This document shows, piece by piece, positions 8,088 to 17,065 of a stretch of 64,000 nucleotides of DNA. Every line of letters begins with the position of its first letter. Within the stretch, counting starts at the first letter, position 1. Below the pieces are notes generated by a model that had not been told where the DNA came from, searched no databases, and saw only the letters and a program-made list of their open reading frames with translations. Both the position numbers and the translations under genes were made by a program. The DNA comes from Curtobacterium sp. L6-1 (GTDB lineage Bacteria > Actinomycetota > Actinomycetes > Actinomycetales > Microbacteriaceae). The stretch covers positions 372,001 through 436,000 of the forward strand of contig NZ_CP076544.1 of assembly GCF_018885305.1 (NCBI RefSeq). The letters are read 5' to 3'.

Positions 8088-8972
8088 TCAGACGTCGCGT
8101 CGGCGCGCCACCGTCATCGCGACGGCGTTGACGGCGAGCACCTCGGCGAGGAGGACCCCGGCGCCGCTCCAGCCGTTCAGCACCACGCCGTCCTGCGGTG
8201 GTGTCGCGGCTCCGGAGTCGAACTGGAACAGGTGCGAGCCCGCTGCGTCCGGCAGGAACGCCATGACGTCGGCCAGCCAGCCGAGGCCACCGATGGAGGA
8301 CACGAGCCCGATCACGACGGGCAGGACCAACAGGATGCCGAGCGTGATGGCGATGCCGCCCGCACTCGACCGGACGAGCAGACCGATGCCGAACGCGAGG
8401 AGCGCGAGGAGCGTCACGTAGACCGACGCGCCCAGGAGCGGCATCCAAACGGCGGGATCGGCCATGTCGGGTTCCAGGCCCTTGCCGACCTGCATGCCGG
8501 TCGAGGCCGCGACACCGATCGCAGTGGCGACGACGCTCACGACGAAGGTGGACGCGGCCAGGACCGTGGCCTTCGCGAGCAGTGCGCCGAGGCGGCCCGG
8601 GTCCGCGGTGAACGTCGAGCGGATCTGCCCGGTCGCGTACTCACCGGTGATGATGAGCACGCCGAGCACGCCCACCACCAGGGCGGACAGGTACACGCTG
8701 ATCGTGTTCATCCCGACGATCATCGCGTTCGCGCCGGTGGCTGCGGCCTCCTGGTCCGTCGGCTCGGACACGGCGCCCAGGAGCACCGCCAGACCGATCG
8801 TCAGCAAGACGATGATCGCGAAGCACCAGAACGTCGAACGGATGCTCCAGAACTTGATCCACTCCCCGCGGACGAGCCTCGAGAACCCGAGGCGCACGTC
8901 CTGCGCTGCGGTGTCGTCCCGGTGGCGGTGCTGGTCGACGGCACGCTCGTCGGTGTGCTTCGGAGCGCTCAT
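8088..8972 (-). CDS. ABC transporter permease (ABC-2 type)
   Basis: A 294-residue membrane subunit. The first 40 residues are polar and His/Asp-rich. GEWIKFWSIRSTFWCF (about 36-51) is the conserved entry to helix 1 of ABC-2 permeases that export lipids, drugs or peptides. Four further groups of hydrophobic helices follow, with YATGQIRSTFTA as the typical cytoplasmic loop after helix 2. The start at ATG 8972 overlaps the stop of the ATPase gene by 4 bp, so the two are translated together. No substrate-binding protein is present, which indicates export. The exported compound is not known. Confidence 0.9.
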   Translation of the reverse strand: MSAPKHTDERAVDQHRHRDDTAAQDVRLGFSRLVRGEWIKFWSIRSTFWCFAIIVLLTIGLAVLLGAVSEPTDQEAAATGANAMIVGMNTISVYLSALVVGVLGVLIITGEYATGQIRSTFTADPGRLGALLAKATVLAASTFVVSVVATAIGVAASTGMQVGKGLEPDMADPAVWMPLLGASVYVTLLALLAFGIGLLVRSSAGGIAITLGILLVLPVVIGLVSSIGGLGWLADVMAFLPDAAGSHLFQFDSGAATPPQDGVVLNGWSGAGVLLAEVLAVNAVAMTVARRRDV

Positions 8973-9898
8973 CGGGCTCCCTCCGATCGGTACTCGACGT
9001 CGTCGCGGGTGAGGGCCATGTACGCCTCTTCGAGGCTGGCGCCGGTGGGCGTGAGCTCGTGCAGGACGACACCGGCACGGGCCGCGATGGCGCCGACGGT
9101 CGGGGCGTCCGGCCCGACGACGAGGAAGGAGCCGTCCTCGCGCTGGGTGACCGACGCCGCGGGACCGATGGCCGAGAAGAGCTCGTTCGGCATCGGGGTC
9201 CGGACGACGACGCGGGCGAGGGCGGGGCTGCCGTCGGCGCCTCCGGCACCGGCGACGAACTCCGCGATCGGCGCGTCGGCGAGCACCTTGCCGCGGCCGA
9301 GCACCACCACGCGGTCCGCCGTCTGGGCCATCTCGCTCATGAGGTGACTGGAGAGGAAGACGGTGCGCCCCTCGGCGGCCATCCGGCGGGCGAGCTGGCG
9401 GACCCAGAGCACGCCGTCGGGGTCGAGGCCGTTCACCGGCTCGTCGAGGATCAGGGTGCGCGGGTCGCCGAGCAGCGCCGCGGCGATGCCGAGTCGCTGC
9501 CCCATGCCGAGCGAGAACCCGCCGACCCGCTTGCGGGCGACGGACTCGAGCCCGGTCATCTCGATGACCTCGTGCACACGCCGCTTCGGGATGCCGTGCG
9601 TCGCCGCGAGGGCGAGGAGGTGGTTGTAGGCGCTCCGACCGGAGTGGACGGCCTTCGCCTCGAGCAGCGCGCCGACCTGCCGGAGCGGGTCGCGGAAGCT
9701 CTGGTACGGGCGCCCGTTGACGGTGGCGCTGCCGGAGGTCGGCCGGTCGAGTCCCATGATCATGCGCATCGTGGTCGACTTGCCGGCGCCGTTCGGGCCG
9801 AGGAAGCCGGTCACGCTCCCCGGGTGCACGACGAACGAGACGTCGTCGACCGCGAGCTTCGGTCCGTAGCGTTTGGAGAGGTGCTGTACTTCGATCAT
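8969..9898 (-). CDS. ABC transporter ATP-binding protein
   Basis: A 309-residue ATPase that powers the downstream permease. Walker A is GPNGAGKST (34-42), the signature is SLGMGQ (129-134) and Walker B is LILDEP (149-154); the H-loop His lies in LSSHLMSE. The sequence of the core and the C-terminal 80-residue extension resemble the DrrA/BcrA group of drug and antibiotic-peptide exporters. The start at ATG 9898 gives the standard MIEVQHLSKRYG N-terminus. The upstream gap runs into a decayed regulator on the other strand, so current control of this operon is unclear. Confidence 0.93.
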   Translation of the reverse strand: MIEVQHLSKRYGPKLAVDDVSFVVHPGSVTGFLGPNGAGKSTTMRMIMGLDRPTSGSATVNGRPYQSFRDPLRQVGALLEAKAVHSGRSAYNHLLALAATHGIPKRRVHEVIEMTGLESVARKRVGGFSLGMGQRLGIAAALLGDPRTLILDEPVNGLDPDGVLWVRQLARRMAAEGRTVFLSSHLMSEMAQTADRVVVLGRGKVLADAPIAEFVAGAGGADGSPALARVVVRTPMPNELFSAIGPAASVTQREDGSFLVVGPDAPTVGAIAARAGVVLHELTPTGASLEEAYMALTRDDVEYRSEGAR

Positions 9899-9957
9899 CG
9901 CTGGCCACGGTAGGGGAGGCGGTCCCGCCCGTGCCTCCCCCTCGAGGGGGAGATCGT

Positions 9958-10444
9958 GGCGGCGTCCCACCGCCGTGGGCCGCCGAGGACGCCGCACACG
10001 TCGACCAACGGGCGCTGGAGGCGCGGAACCTCGACGCCGCCTTCGCCTCCCTCGCCCGCGCCGACCGACCGCGGTTGGCGAGGCGGGTCATGCGCGCACG
10101 GCGGGTGCTCGTCCTCGGGGAGCGCGGGGCGTACCCGATCGCCCTCCAGTCGCGTGCGCAGCTCGCACAGGTCCGGCCGGACGTCCGCATCGGCCCGACG
10201 CCGGGACAGCGTCTCGGCGAGGAGGTCGCCGACCTCGACCGCCGCCGTCATCGCCGCGCCCGCCGCGACGGCCGTCCTGTGTCCGGTGGACTCACCGTCG
10301 GCGTTCGACTCGATGGCTGCCGTGTTCGCCGTGGTGGCCGCGATCGCCAACGACGTGGACGAGGCCTCCGGACCGTCCGGGCGCACGCGGGTGGACGCCG
10401 TCGCGACCGCCTACGACACCCTCGGCGAGCTCACGGGCCGGTGA
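9958..10444 (+). pseudogene. Remnant of a MurR/RpiR-family regulator (SIS domain), truncated and frameshifted
   Basis: Two fragments in different frames together recall an RpiR-type regulator. In the frame starting near 9958 there is a linker helix (LEARNLDAAFASLARADRP) and the first SIS strand (RRVLVLGERGAYPIALQSRA, about 10099-10158). Near 10235-10250 the sequence shifts by +1 and continues as AVLCPVDSPSAFDSMAAVFA and DAVATAYDTLGELTGR, ending at TGA 10444, which matches the end of a SIS domain. The N-terminal HTH and the central sugar-phosphate loop are missing. I read this as a dead gene. An assembly frameshift alone would not explain the missing HTH. Confidence 0.6.
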
Positions 10445-10483
10445 GGGCCCGCACCGACGCCGCACGGGCCGCTCGGGTCGGGG

Positions 10484-10948
10484 TCAGGACCCCGACGCTG
10501 CGTGCAGCTCGGCGGCGAGCGAGCGGTTGCGCTCGACGATCAACGCACGCAGGTACCGGCGCAGGACGAGTCCCTCGGCGATCCGGCCGAGCGGGCCGAA
10601 GGGCGCATGGAACGCGATCTCGTCGACCATGCGCGTCCCGTCAGCGGTCGCCGTGAACCGGTGCTCGTGCCGGAACCGGGCGAACGGCCCACGGACCTGC
10701 TCGTCGACGAAGGCGGTGGGCGCCTCCAGGGCGGTGATCTCGCTCGTCATCCGCCAGACGACACCCAGGTGGCGGGCGCGCCACGTGACGGTCTCGCCGA
10801 GGCCGATGGTGCCGCTGGTCCGACCAGCGACGGCCCGTTCGCCGCTCGCGGCCATGGACCGCAGGTGCGCGCCGATGTCCAGGGACAGCGCGAACGCGCG
10901 CTCCGGCGGCACCGGCAGGTGGGTGACGACCCGGAAGGCAGCGCTCAT
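10484..10948 (-). CDS. SRPBCC (START-like) family protein
   Basis: A 154-residue protein of the polyketide-cyclase/START-like superfamily, which forms a helix-grip cavity for hydrophobic ligands. PVPPERAFALSLDIGAHLRS (about 13-32) is the first strand-helix of the fold. FRHEHRFTATADGTRMVDEI (about 90-109) gives the central strands. The C-terminal helix is RRYLRALIVERNRSLAAEL. Many actinobacterial members have no known ligand; some resemble cell-division inhibitor-like SRPBCC proteins. It is divergent from the YeiH-type exporter with only 36 bp between starts, so the two share a promoter region. Confidence 0.85.
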   Translation of the reverse strand: MSAAFRVVTHLPVPPERAFALSLDIGAHLRSMAASGERAVAGRTSGTIGLGETVTWRARHLGVVWRMTSEITALEAPTAFVDEQVRGPFARFRHEHRFTATADGTRMVDEIAFHAPFGPLGRIAEGLVLRRYLRALIVERNRSLAAELHAASGS

Positions 10949-10984
10949 GACACGATCCTGGCGCACGGACGGCAGGATGGTCAC

Positions 10985-12031
10985 GTGACCGATGTCCCCG
11001 CGCGCCCGCTCGACCGTGCCGGGAGGCTCCTCCCCGGTCTCGCGCTCGCCACCGGCATCGCCGTGGTCGCCACCGTCATCGGTCGGTTCCTGCCCGTCGT
11101 CGGCGCGCCGGTGAGCGGCGTCGTCCTCGGTGCGGTCCTCGGCACGGTCCGCCGTCCGGGCGCGGTCGTCCGGCCCGGGATCACGACGGCGAGCAAGACC
11201 GTCCTCCAGTGCGCGGTGGTGCTGCTCGGTGCGCAGCTGTCGCTGCTGCAGGTGGCCCGGGTCGGGGTCGCCTCGCTGCCGGTCATGCTCGGCACCCTCG
11301 TCGTCTGCTTCCTCGCCGCGTGGGGGATCGGCCGGGCGCTCGGCGTCGTCGGGAACCTGCGCACCTTGATCGGCGTCGGGACCGGGATCTGCGGGGCGTC
11401 CGCGATCGCCGCCGTGACGCCGGTCATCGGGGCGCTCTCGGTCGAGGTCGCCTACGCGGTGTCGACGATCTTCCTGTTCAACGTGGCCGCGGTCGTCGTC
11501 TTCCCCGTCGTCGGACACGCCCTCGGGATGAGCCAGCACGCCTTCGGGCTGTTCGCGGGCACCGCGGTGAACGACACGTCCTCGGTCGTCGCGGCGGCGA
11601 GCACCTACGGTCCCGGCGCAGCGGACTTCGCCGTGGTCGTGAAGCTCGTCCGCACGCTCATGATCATCCCGGTGGTGGTGGCGCTGGCGTGGCTGGTCGG
11701 ACGTCGGACCGAGGCAGCACCCACCCCGGACGGTGCGGCCCGGCCGGCCTGGTCCCTGCGCCGGGTGTTCCGCCTCGTGCCGTGGTTCCTCGTCGGCTTC
11801 GTGCTGGTCGCCGCCGTCAACTCCACGGGCGTCATCCCGGGGCCGGCGCACCCGGTGATCGCCGCGGTCGCCGCCTTCCTCATCACCGTCGCCCTCAGCG
11901 CCATCGGCCTGTCGACCGACGTCGCGGGGTTCCGCCGCGCCGGGTTCCGCCCACTGCTCCTCGGCGGGTCGCTGTGGATCGTGGTCTCCCTCTCGAGCCT
12001 CGGGCTGCAGGCACTGACCGGCAGCACCTGA
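10985..12031 (+). CDS. YeiH family putative sulfate/anion exporter
   Basis: A 348-residue membrane protein with about ten to eleven hydrophobic helices. GVGTGICGASAIAAVTPVIG and GLFAGTAVNDTSSVVAAAST are the two family signatures. They lie in broken helices, as in this group of putative inner-membrane exporters (UPF0324/YeiH). The related E. coli gene is regulated by the cysteine-responsive LysR protein YeiE, and the family is often annotated as a sulfate exporter, but biochemical evidence is thin. The GTG at 10985 is chosen because it starts just before the first helix. The cysK-cysE pair two genes downstream would fit a sulfur link. Confidence 0.88.
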   Translation: MTDVPARPLDRAGRLLPGLALATGIAVVATVIGRFLPVVGAPVSGVVLGAVLGTVRRPGAVVRPGITTASKTVLQCAVVLLGAQLSLLQVARVGVASLPVMLGTLVVCFLAAWGIGRALGVVGNLRTLIGVGTGICGASAIAAVTPVIGALSVEVAYAVSTIFLFNVAAVVVFPVVGHALGMSQHAFGLFAGTAVNDTSSVVAAASTYGPGAADFAVVVKLVRTLMIIPVVVALAWLVGRRTEAAPTPDGAARPAWSLRRVFRLVPWFLVGFVLVAAVNSTGVIPGPAHPVIAAVAAFLITVALSAIGLSTDVAGFRRAGFRPLLLGGSLWIVVSLSSLGLQALTGST

Positions 12032-12050
12032 CCGACGCTACGGTCGGGGG

Positions 12051-13088
12051 ATGGACCTCGACACGTTCGCCTTCCCCGTCATCGACGGCCACAACGACCT
12101 GCCGTGGGAGCGTCGCGAGACGCACGACTCCGGCGTCGAGGGCATCGACTCCGAGACCGACTCCCTCCACACCGACCTGCCGAAGCTCCGTGCCGGCGGC
12201 GTCGTCGGGCAGTTCTGGTCGGTCTTCGTGCCGGTCGAGGAGGCCGACCCGGTCCGGACGACCCTGCAGCAGGTCGACCTCGCACACCGGATGATCGACC
12301 GCTACCCGGACGACCTCGCGCTCGCCCGCACGGCCGACGAGGTCCGGGCGGCGATCGGCTCCGGCCGGATCGCCTCGCTGCTCGGCGCGGAGGGCGGGCA
12401 CTCGATCGGCGACGACCTGGCGGTGCTCCGCGTCCTCGCCCGCCTCGGCGTCCGGTACATGACGCTGACCCACAACGAGGACACCCCGTGGGCCGACTCC
12501 GCCACCGGCGCCCGGGCCCACGGCGGCCTCACCGACCGCGGTCGCGAGGTCGTCGCCGAGATGGAGCGCCTCGGCATGCTCGTCGACCTGTCCCACACGG
12601 CGCCCGCGACCATGCGGGACACGCTCGACGTCGCGACCCGGCCGGTCGTCTTCAGCCACTCGTCCACCGTCGCGGTCGACGACCACCCGCGGAACGTGCC
12701 CGACGACGTGCTCGCCCGGCTCGCCGACAACGGCGGCGTGGTGATGATCACCTTCGTGCCGAAGTTCGTCTCCCGCGCGTGGGCGGACTGGGAGGAGGAC
12801 GGTTCGCTCGGGGAGCCGCCGCTCGTGACGGTGTCGGACGTGGCGGACCACGTCGACCACGCGCGGGAGGTCGCCGGCCTCGCGCACCTCGGTCTCGGCG
12901 GGGACTACGACGGCACCCCCGTGCTGCCGCCCGACCTGCGGGACGTCTCCCGCTACCCGGTGCTCGCGGACGAGCTGCGCCGCCGCGGGTGGGGCGACGC
13001 GGACCTCCGGGCGCTCGCGGGCGGCAACGTGCTGCGCGTGCTCGAGGCCACCGACGACCGGTTCGCCCGCTCGGCCGGCCTCCGCTGA
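12051..13088 (+). CDS. Membrane dipeptidase (renal dipeptidase family M19)
   Basis: A 345-residue zinc peptidase that cleaves dipeptides, including some with D-residues at the C-terminal side. The metal motif IDGHNDLPW lies at 11-19 (His-14, Asp-16). The bridging Glu is in LLGAEGGHS. Metal His residues follow in FSHSSTVA and around DYDGTPVLPPDLRDVS. The C-terminal GGNVLRVLE is the standard end of the family. There is no signal peptide, so despite the family name it should act in the cytosol. It starts 19 bp after the YeiH gene and is probably cotranscribed with it. Confidence 0.92.
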   Translation: MDLDTFAFPVIDGHNDLPWERRETHDSGVEGIDSETDSLHTDLPKLRAGGVVGQFWSVFVPVEEADPVRTTLQQVDLAHRMIDRYPDDLALARTADEVRAAIGSGRIASLLGAEGGHSIGDDLAVLRVLARLGVRYMTLTHNEDTPWADSATGARAHGGLTDRGREVVAEMERLGMLVDLSHTAPATMRDTLDVATRPVVFSHSSTVAVDDHPRNVPDDVLARLADNGGVVMITFVPKFVSRAWADWEEDGSLGEPPLVTVSDVADHVDHAREVAGLAHLGLGGDYDGTPVLPPDLRDVSRYPVLADELRRRGWGDADLRALAGGNVLRVLEATDDRFARSAGLR

Positions 13089-13245
13089 CCACCGCGGTCG
13101 CGGACGCACCCGTGCACCCGCGCACGACCGCGGCCCGGACGCACCCACGCACCACCGCGCTCCCGGCCGCCGACGAGCCACCGGACGCCGACGCGCTCCC
13201 GGCGGAACCGGGCGTCACGGACAGGGCCACCCCGGCTCCGATCGC

Positions 13246-13251
13246 TAGGAT
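13246..13251 (+). promoter_or_regulatory. Candidate -10 element for cysK-cysE
   Basis: TAGGAT stands out in a 220-bp GC-rich gap before cysK and matches the actinobacterial -10 consensus. It lies about 60 bp before the ATG. I see no convincing -35. The rest of the gap (13089-13311) contains only degenerate ACGCACCC-like repeats. Confidence 0.35.
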
Positions 13252-13311
13252 CAGGCCGCACACAGCGCCTCCGGCACCGGGGGCCACCGGACCGACGTGA
13301 GGACGCAACGG

Positions 13312-14250
13312 ATGACCGGCACCATCTACGACGACATCTCCCAGGCCTTCGGCAACACCCCGCTGGTGCGGCTCAACCGCCTGCCGCAGGAGGGCGGGGC
13401 CGAGGTCCTGGCCAAGCTCGAGTTCTACAACCCCGGCGCGAGCGTCAAGGACCGCCTCGGCGTCGCGATCATCGACGCGGCCGAGGAGTCCGGTGAGCTG
13501 AAGCCCGGCGGCACGATCGTCGAGGGCTCGTCCGGCAACACCGGCATCGCGCTCGCACTCGTCGGCGCTGCCCGCGGCTACCGGGTCATCGTGACGATGC
13601 CCGAGACCATGAGCGTCGAGCGCCGGGCCGTGATGCGCGCCTACGGTGCCGAGATCGTCCTGACGCCGGGGTCCGAGGGCATGAAGGGCGCCGTCGCCCG
13701 CGCCGGTCAGATCGTCGACGAGACGCCCGGTGCGATCCTCGCCCACCAGTTCGAGACGACGGCGAACGCCGCGATCCACCGCCGGACCACCGCGCAGGAG
13801 ATCCTCCGTGACACCGAGGGGCACGTCGACGTCTTCGTCGCCGGCGTCGGGACCGGTGGCACGATCACCGGTGTCGGCCAGGTCCTCAAGGAACGCGTGC
13901 CCGGCGTGCAGATCGTCGCCGTCGAGCCCGCCGACTCGCCGCTCCTGACCAAGGGCACCGCCGGTCCGCACAAGATCGCGGGCATCGGCGCGAACTTCGT
14001 CCCGGAGGTCCTGGACCGCTCCGTCATCGACGAGGTCATCGACGTCGAGCTCGACGACGCGCTCCGGGTCGCCCGGGCGCTCGCGACCGACGAGGGCATC
14101 CTGTCCGGCATCTCCTCGGGCGCGATCATCCACGCGGCCCTGCAGGTCGCCGCCCGTCCGGAGAACGCCGGCAAGCGGATCGTCGCGATCGTCTGCGACA
14201 CGGGGGAGCGCTACCTCTCGACGGTGCTCTTCGAGGGACTCTCTGCGTGA
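13312..14250 (+). CDS. cysK: Cysteine synthase A (O-acetylserine sulfhydrylase)
   Basis: A 312-residue PLP enzyme that makes L-cysteine from O-acetylserine and sulfide. SVKDR (44-48) carries the PLP lysine, Lys-46. SSGNTG (73-78) holds the substrate carboxylate and GTGGT (180-184) binds the PLP phosphate. The C-terminal SGISSGA supplies the Ser that contacts the pyridine nitrogen. The length is normal for CysK. I choose ATG 13312 ([20 protein letters not shown]) over GTG 13297 because it starts at the conserved N-terminus. The stop overlaps the next start (GTGA), coupling it to the enzyme that makes its substrate. Confidence 0.96.
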   Translation: MTGTIYDDISQAFGNTPLVRLNRLPQEGGAEVLAKLEFYNPGASVKDRLGVAIIDAAEESGELKPGGTIVEGSSGNTGIALALVGAARGYRVIVTMPETMSVERRAVMRAYGAEIVLTPGSEGMKGAVARAGQIVDETPGAILAHQFETTANAAIHRRTTAQEILRDTEGHVDVFVAGVGTGGTITGVGQVLKERVPGVQIVAVEPADSPLLTKGTAGPHKIAGIGANFVPEVLDRSVIDEVIDVELDDALRVARALATDEGILSGISSGAIIHAALQVAARPENAGKRIVAIVCDTGERYLSTVLFEGLSA

Positions 14251-14831
14251 CGACGGCTCCACGCCGCGGCGTGCTGCGGACGGTCCGGGAGGACCTCGCC
14301 GCCGCACGCCGCGGTGACCCCGCAGCACGCGGGGACCTCGAGAACGCGATCGTCTACTCCGGGCTGCACGCCGTCTGGTCGCACCGGGTGGCGCACCGGC
14401 TCTGGATCGCGCGTGGGCTCCCGGGCTCGCGCACGGCGGCCCGGGTGCTCGCACAGCTCACCCGCACGCTCACGGGCATCGAGATCCACCCCGGCGCGCG
14501 CATCGGTCGCCGGTTCTTCATCGACCACGGCATCGGCGTCGTGATCGGCGAGACCGCCGTCGTCGGTGACGACGTCCTCGTGTTCCACGGCGTCACGCTG
14601 GGCGGTCGGGGCGGAGGCCCGGGGCCGCGTTCCAAGCGGCACCCGACGGTGGGCGACCGGGTCGTCCTGGGCGCCGGGTCGGCGCTGATCGGCGGCATCA
14701 TGGTCGGCGACGACTCCGTCGTCGGCGCGGGCACCGTCGTGACGAAGGACGTCCCGGCGAACTCCGTGGTGACGGGGATCGCCGGGACGGCACGGCCGCG
14801 CTCGGGCGGCGAGGGCGTCCCCGAGCTGTGA
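14247..14831 (+). CDS. cysE: Serine O-acetyltransferase (short EpsC/CysE type)
   Basis: A 194-residue enzyme that acetylates serine with acetyl-CoA to give O-acetylserine, the substrate of the upstream CysK. It is a left-handed beta-helix protein: hexapeptide repeats run from [19 protein letters not shown] (about 85-103) to [20 protein letters not shown]. The conserved [10 protein letters not shown] loop is present. It lacks the long N-terminal helical domain of the 273-residue E. coli protein, as is normal in Gram-positives. The GTG start overlaps the cysK stop by 4 bp. The C-terminal ten residues lack the typical Ile of a CysK-binding tail (ends GVPEL), so complex formation is uncertain. 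Confidence 0.94.
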   Translation: MTTAPRRGVLRTVREDLAAARRGDPAARGDLENAIVYSGLHAVWSHRVAHRLWIARGLPGSRTAARVLAQLTRTLTGIEIHPGARIGRRFFIDHGIGVVIGETAVVGDDVLVFHGVTLGGRGGGPGPRSKRHPTVGDRVVLGAGSALIGGIMVGDDSVVGAGTVVTKDVPANSVVTGIAGTARPRSGGEGVPEL

Positions 14832-14853
14832 GGCCCGCGGAGCCCGGGGAGCG

Positions 14854-15153
14854 TCAGCTCTTCTCGCAGGCGATCCCGTCGGCGTCGCGGTCCATCTTCT
14901 TGTTCGCGTTGTAGAGCGCGTCGTCCTTCTTCACGGTGCCCTTGAGCGCGCGGTAGGACGTCTTGCCGGCGGAGGTCACCTTGTTCCTCGTGACGGACTT
15001 CTTGGCGATGCCGCCCGAGTAGACCTTGTTGACGGCGGTGCAGTTCGCGAAGGTCTTCGGCGCGGCCGAGGCGCTCGCGGCGGTGCCGGCGACGCCGCCG
15101 ACGGTAAGGGCGAGCGCGAGGGTGGCGACGCCGAGGGTGCGGATGATCTGCAT
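14854..15153 (-). CDS. Secreted excalibur calcium-binding domain protein
   Basis: A 99-residue exported protein. Residues 1-31 form a Sec signal peptide (MQIIRTLGVATLALALTVGG, then an Ala-rich cleavage region). The mature part begins KTFANCTAVNKVYSGGIAKK, the first half of an excalibur domain. The C-terminus DRDADGIACEKS is the EF-hand-like calcium loop DxDxDGxxCE, with two Cys that would form a disulfide. Excalibur domains occur on actinobacterial surface nucleases and hydrolases; here the domain stands alone. An upstream in-frame GTG exists, but the ATG at 15153 gives a clean signal peptide. Confidence 0.9.
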   Translation of the reverse strand: MQIIRTLGVATLALALTVGGVAGTAASASAAPKTFANCTAVNKVYSGGIAKKSVTRNKVTSAGKTSYRALKGTVKKDDALYNANKKMDRDADGIACEKS

Positions 15154-15284
15154 GGGTGCTCCTGGAGGACGGTGCTCGGCGTCGGGTACGCGCGGCGGGA
15201 CGAGCGTACCCACGTTCATGAGAGAACTTCACCCCCCGAACGGGGTCGCCGTCGTGTGTCCGTGGCGGCGGGCATGCTGGAGGC

Positions 15285-15668
15285 ATGGACGGGAGCACCC
15301 TGCACGAGGTCGTCGACCGGACCGCGACGGCCCTCCCCGCGGTGACCGTGACCCAGCCGTTCGGCGAGGGCGCCGACGTCTACAAGGTCGTCGACAGGAT
15401 GTTCGCCATGACGACCGAGCTGCGCGGGGTCCCGATCGTGAACCTCAAGTGCGCCCCACCGCACGCGGTCGCACTGGTGCGGGACCTGGCCGAGGTCACG
15501 CCGGGGTGGCACATGGACAAGCGCCACTGGATCACGCTCGCGCCGGGCGACGGCCTCGACGAGACCACCGTGCAGGACCTCGTGGCGAACTCCTGGGACC
15601 TCGTCGTCGCCGGTCTGCCACGCGCCCGTCGCCCCCTCGACCCCACCCGCGGCGCACCGCCCGACTGA
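15285..15668 (+). CDS. MmcQ/YjbR family protein
   Basis: A 127-residue protein of the MmcQ/YjbR double-wing family. Typical features are VTQPFGEGADVYKVVDRMFA (about 24-43), LRGVPIVNLKCAPPHAVALV and HMDKRHWITLAPGDGLD, followed by the final helix WDLVVAGLPRARR. Members have a CyaY-like DNA-binding fold, but the biological role is unknown. It is divergent from the excalibur gene and convergent with the MOSC gene. Length and motifs are normal, so only the function is uncertain. Confidence 0.9.
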   Translation: MDGSTLHEVVDRTATALPAVTVTQPFGEGADVYKVVDRMFAMTTELRGVPIVNLKCAPPHAVALVRDLAEVTPGWHMDKRHWITLAPGDGLDETTVQDLVANSWDLVVAGLPRARRPLDPTRGAPPD

Positions 15669-15744
15669 GCGCCCCACCACGCGGCCGGCCGACCCGCGGT
15701 TGCTCGACCACGGGGGCGTCCGACTCGCGCGCGTCCGAGCAGCC

Positions 15745-15798
15745 GACCGCCTGCGATCAGTCGACCGCCTGCGGTCAGCCGACCGCCTGCGGTCAGCC
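15745..15798. repeat. 18-bp tandem repeat, three copies
   Basis: gaccgcctgcggtcagcc occurs exactly at 15763-15780 and 15781-15798 and with two changes at 15745-15762. The third copy contains the stop codon of the MOSC gene (complement of TCA at 15793-15795), so repeat expansion has reached the end of that coding sequence. Confidence 0.85.
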
Positions 15799-16428
15799 GG
15801 CCGCCCGCTGCAGGGCGAGCTGCGCCTCCCGGACGACCTTCGGCGCGAGCCCGTCGCCGGACGCGAGCACGGCACGGGCCTGCTCGGCCGTCAGGCCGGC
15901 GGACATCTGCCCGATGGTGACGCCGTGCTCGGGCCGGGACAGCACCGTGACGGTGTCCCCGGCGGCGACCGGCCCGGACCGGCGGACCCGGAGGTACGCG
16001 CCCGGCCGACCCTCCTCGGCGAACCGCTTGACCCACCTGTCGATCCGCATCCGGCGCGCGAAGGTGCCGCACGGCGTCCGGGGGATCGTCACCTTGAGTT
16101 CGAGCGTCTCGCCGATGCGCCAGCGTTCGCCGATGACGAGCCCGGTGACGTCGACACCGGTCGTGCGGAGGTTCTCGCCGAACAGCCCCGGCGGGATCGG
16201 CCGGTCGAGCTGCTCGGCGAAGTACGCGGCGTCCTCGTCGGCGTAGACGTACACGGCCTGGTCCTCGCCGCCGTGGTGCTTCCGGTCGGCCTGCACGTCG
16301 GCGTGCAGCCCGAGGGGGCGGACCCGGACGGGGCCCGCGACGGGGCGCTTGTCGATGGCGGTGACCCCGATGACCCCGGAGTCCCGGAGCAGGGCCTCGA
16401 CGCGGCAGACGGCGGTGACGACGGACAT
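15793..16428 (-). CDS. MOSC domain-containing protein
   Basis: A 211-residue protein with one MOSC domain, the fold shared by molybdenum-cofactor sulfurases and YiiM-type reductases. GLFGENLRTTG (81-91) and the conserved Cys in TIPRTPCGTF (Cys-120) are the family marks; the cysteine is thought to carry or transfer sulfur. The C-terminal helical tail (SAGLTAEQARAVLASGDGL) resembles the YiiM 3-alpha domain. It may take part in Mo-cofactor-dependent detoxification, but no cofactor gene lies nearby. The start at ATG 16428 fits the family N-terminus VCRVEALLRDSGVIGVTAI. Confidence 0.9.
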   Translation of the reverse strand: MSVVTAVCRVEALLRDSGVIGVTAIDKRPVAGPVRVRPLGLHADVQADRKHHGGEDQAVYVYADEDAAYFAEQLDRPIPPGLFGENLRTTGVDVTGLVIGERWRIGETLELKVTIPRTPCGTFARRMRIDRWVKRFAEEGRPGAYLRVRRSGPVAAGDTVTVLSRPEHGVTIGQMSAGLTAEQARAVLASGDGLAPKVVREAQLALQRAAG

Positions 16429-16498
16429 GCGCCCAGCCTGCCGTACGTCGACCGGCGACACGCGGGCCGTCCGTCCCCGCGGCCGGTAGAAGGAGAGC

Positions 16499-17065
16499 GT
16501 GCACGAGCAAGGACACCGGACGGACCTCGTCGACCTCGACGACCAGGTCCTCGCCGACCGCGCCGCCGACGGCGACGTGCGGGCGTTCGAGGTGCTCATC
16601 CGTCGGCACACGCCGCTGCTCCGTGCGTACGCGCGACGGACGCTCGGCTCGACCGACGAACTCGACGACGTGGTGCAGGAGACCTTCATCACGGCGTGGA
16701 ACCGCCTCGACGCGCTCGAGGACCGCCGCCGGGTGAAGGCCTGGCTCATGCGCATCCTCAGCCGGAAGTGCCTGGACCGCATCCGGGCCCGCCGCGACCA
16801 CGACGACGTCACCGAACTCGAGGTCGCCGCCCCGGCGGACGGGGCCCCGGAACGCGTTGCCGAGGCCCGTTCCCGCGAGGACGCCGTCGACCGCGCCCTG
16901 GCGGAACTGCCGGCCGACCAACGCCGGTGCTGGGTGATGAAGGAGGTCCTCGAGTACCGCTACGAGGACATCGCCGAGGAGCTGGGCCTGCCCACGTCGA
17001 CCGTGCGCGGGCTCCTGTCCCGCGCCCGGAAGAACATGATCCGACTCATGGAGGGATGGCGATGA
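16499..17065 (+). CDS. RNA polymerase sigma factor, ECF-like sigma-70 family
   Basis: A 188-residue alternative sigma factor with regions 2 and 4 only. Region 2 spans about 22-95 and includes DELDDVVQETFITAWNRLDA, which contacts core polymerase and melts the -10. Region 4 spans about 125-185, with YRYEDIAEELGLPTSTVRGL as its HTH and LLSRARKNMIRLM as the end. The start is GTG 16499. Its stop overlaps the ATG of the next gene, which combines an anti-sigma-like N-terminus with an Asp23 domain, so that product is the best candidate for its regulator. Target promoters cannot be read here. Confidence 0.92.
   Translation: MHEQGHRTDLVDLDDQVLADRAADGDVRAFEVLIRRHTPLLRAYARRTLGSTDELDDVVQETFITAWNRLDALEDRRRVKAWLMRILSRKCLDRIRARRDHDDVTELEVAAPADGAPERVAEARSREDAVDRALAELPADQRRCWVMKEVLEYRYEDIAEELGLPTSTVRGLLSRARKNMIRLMEGWR

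Noticed and set aside
9931..10656. An intact 241-codon gene on the plus strand
   Set aside because: Only the first part resembles a real protein; after about 10240 the frame becomes Arg-rich shadow while the matching sequence continues in another frame, so it is a pseudogene.
15221..15285. N-terminal extension of the excalibur protein from GTG/ATG starts near 15219
   Set aside because: It would place about 22 polar residues before the signal peptide; the shorter start gives a normal Sec signal.
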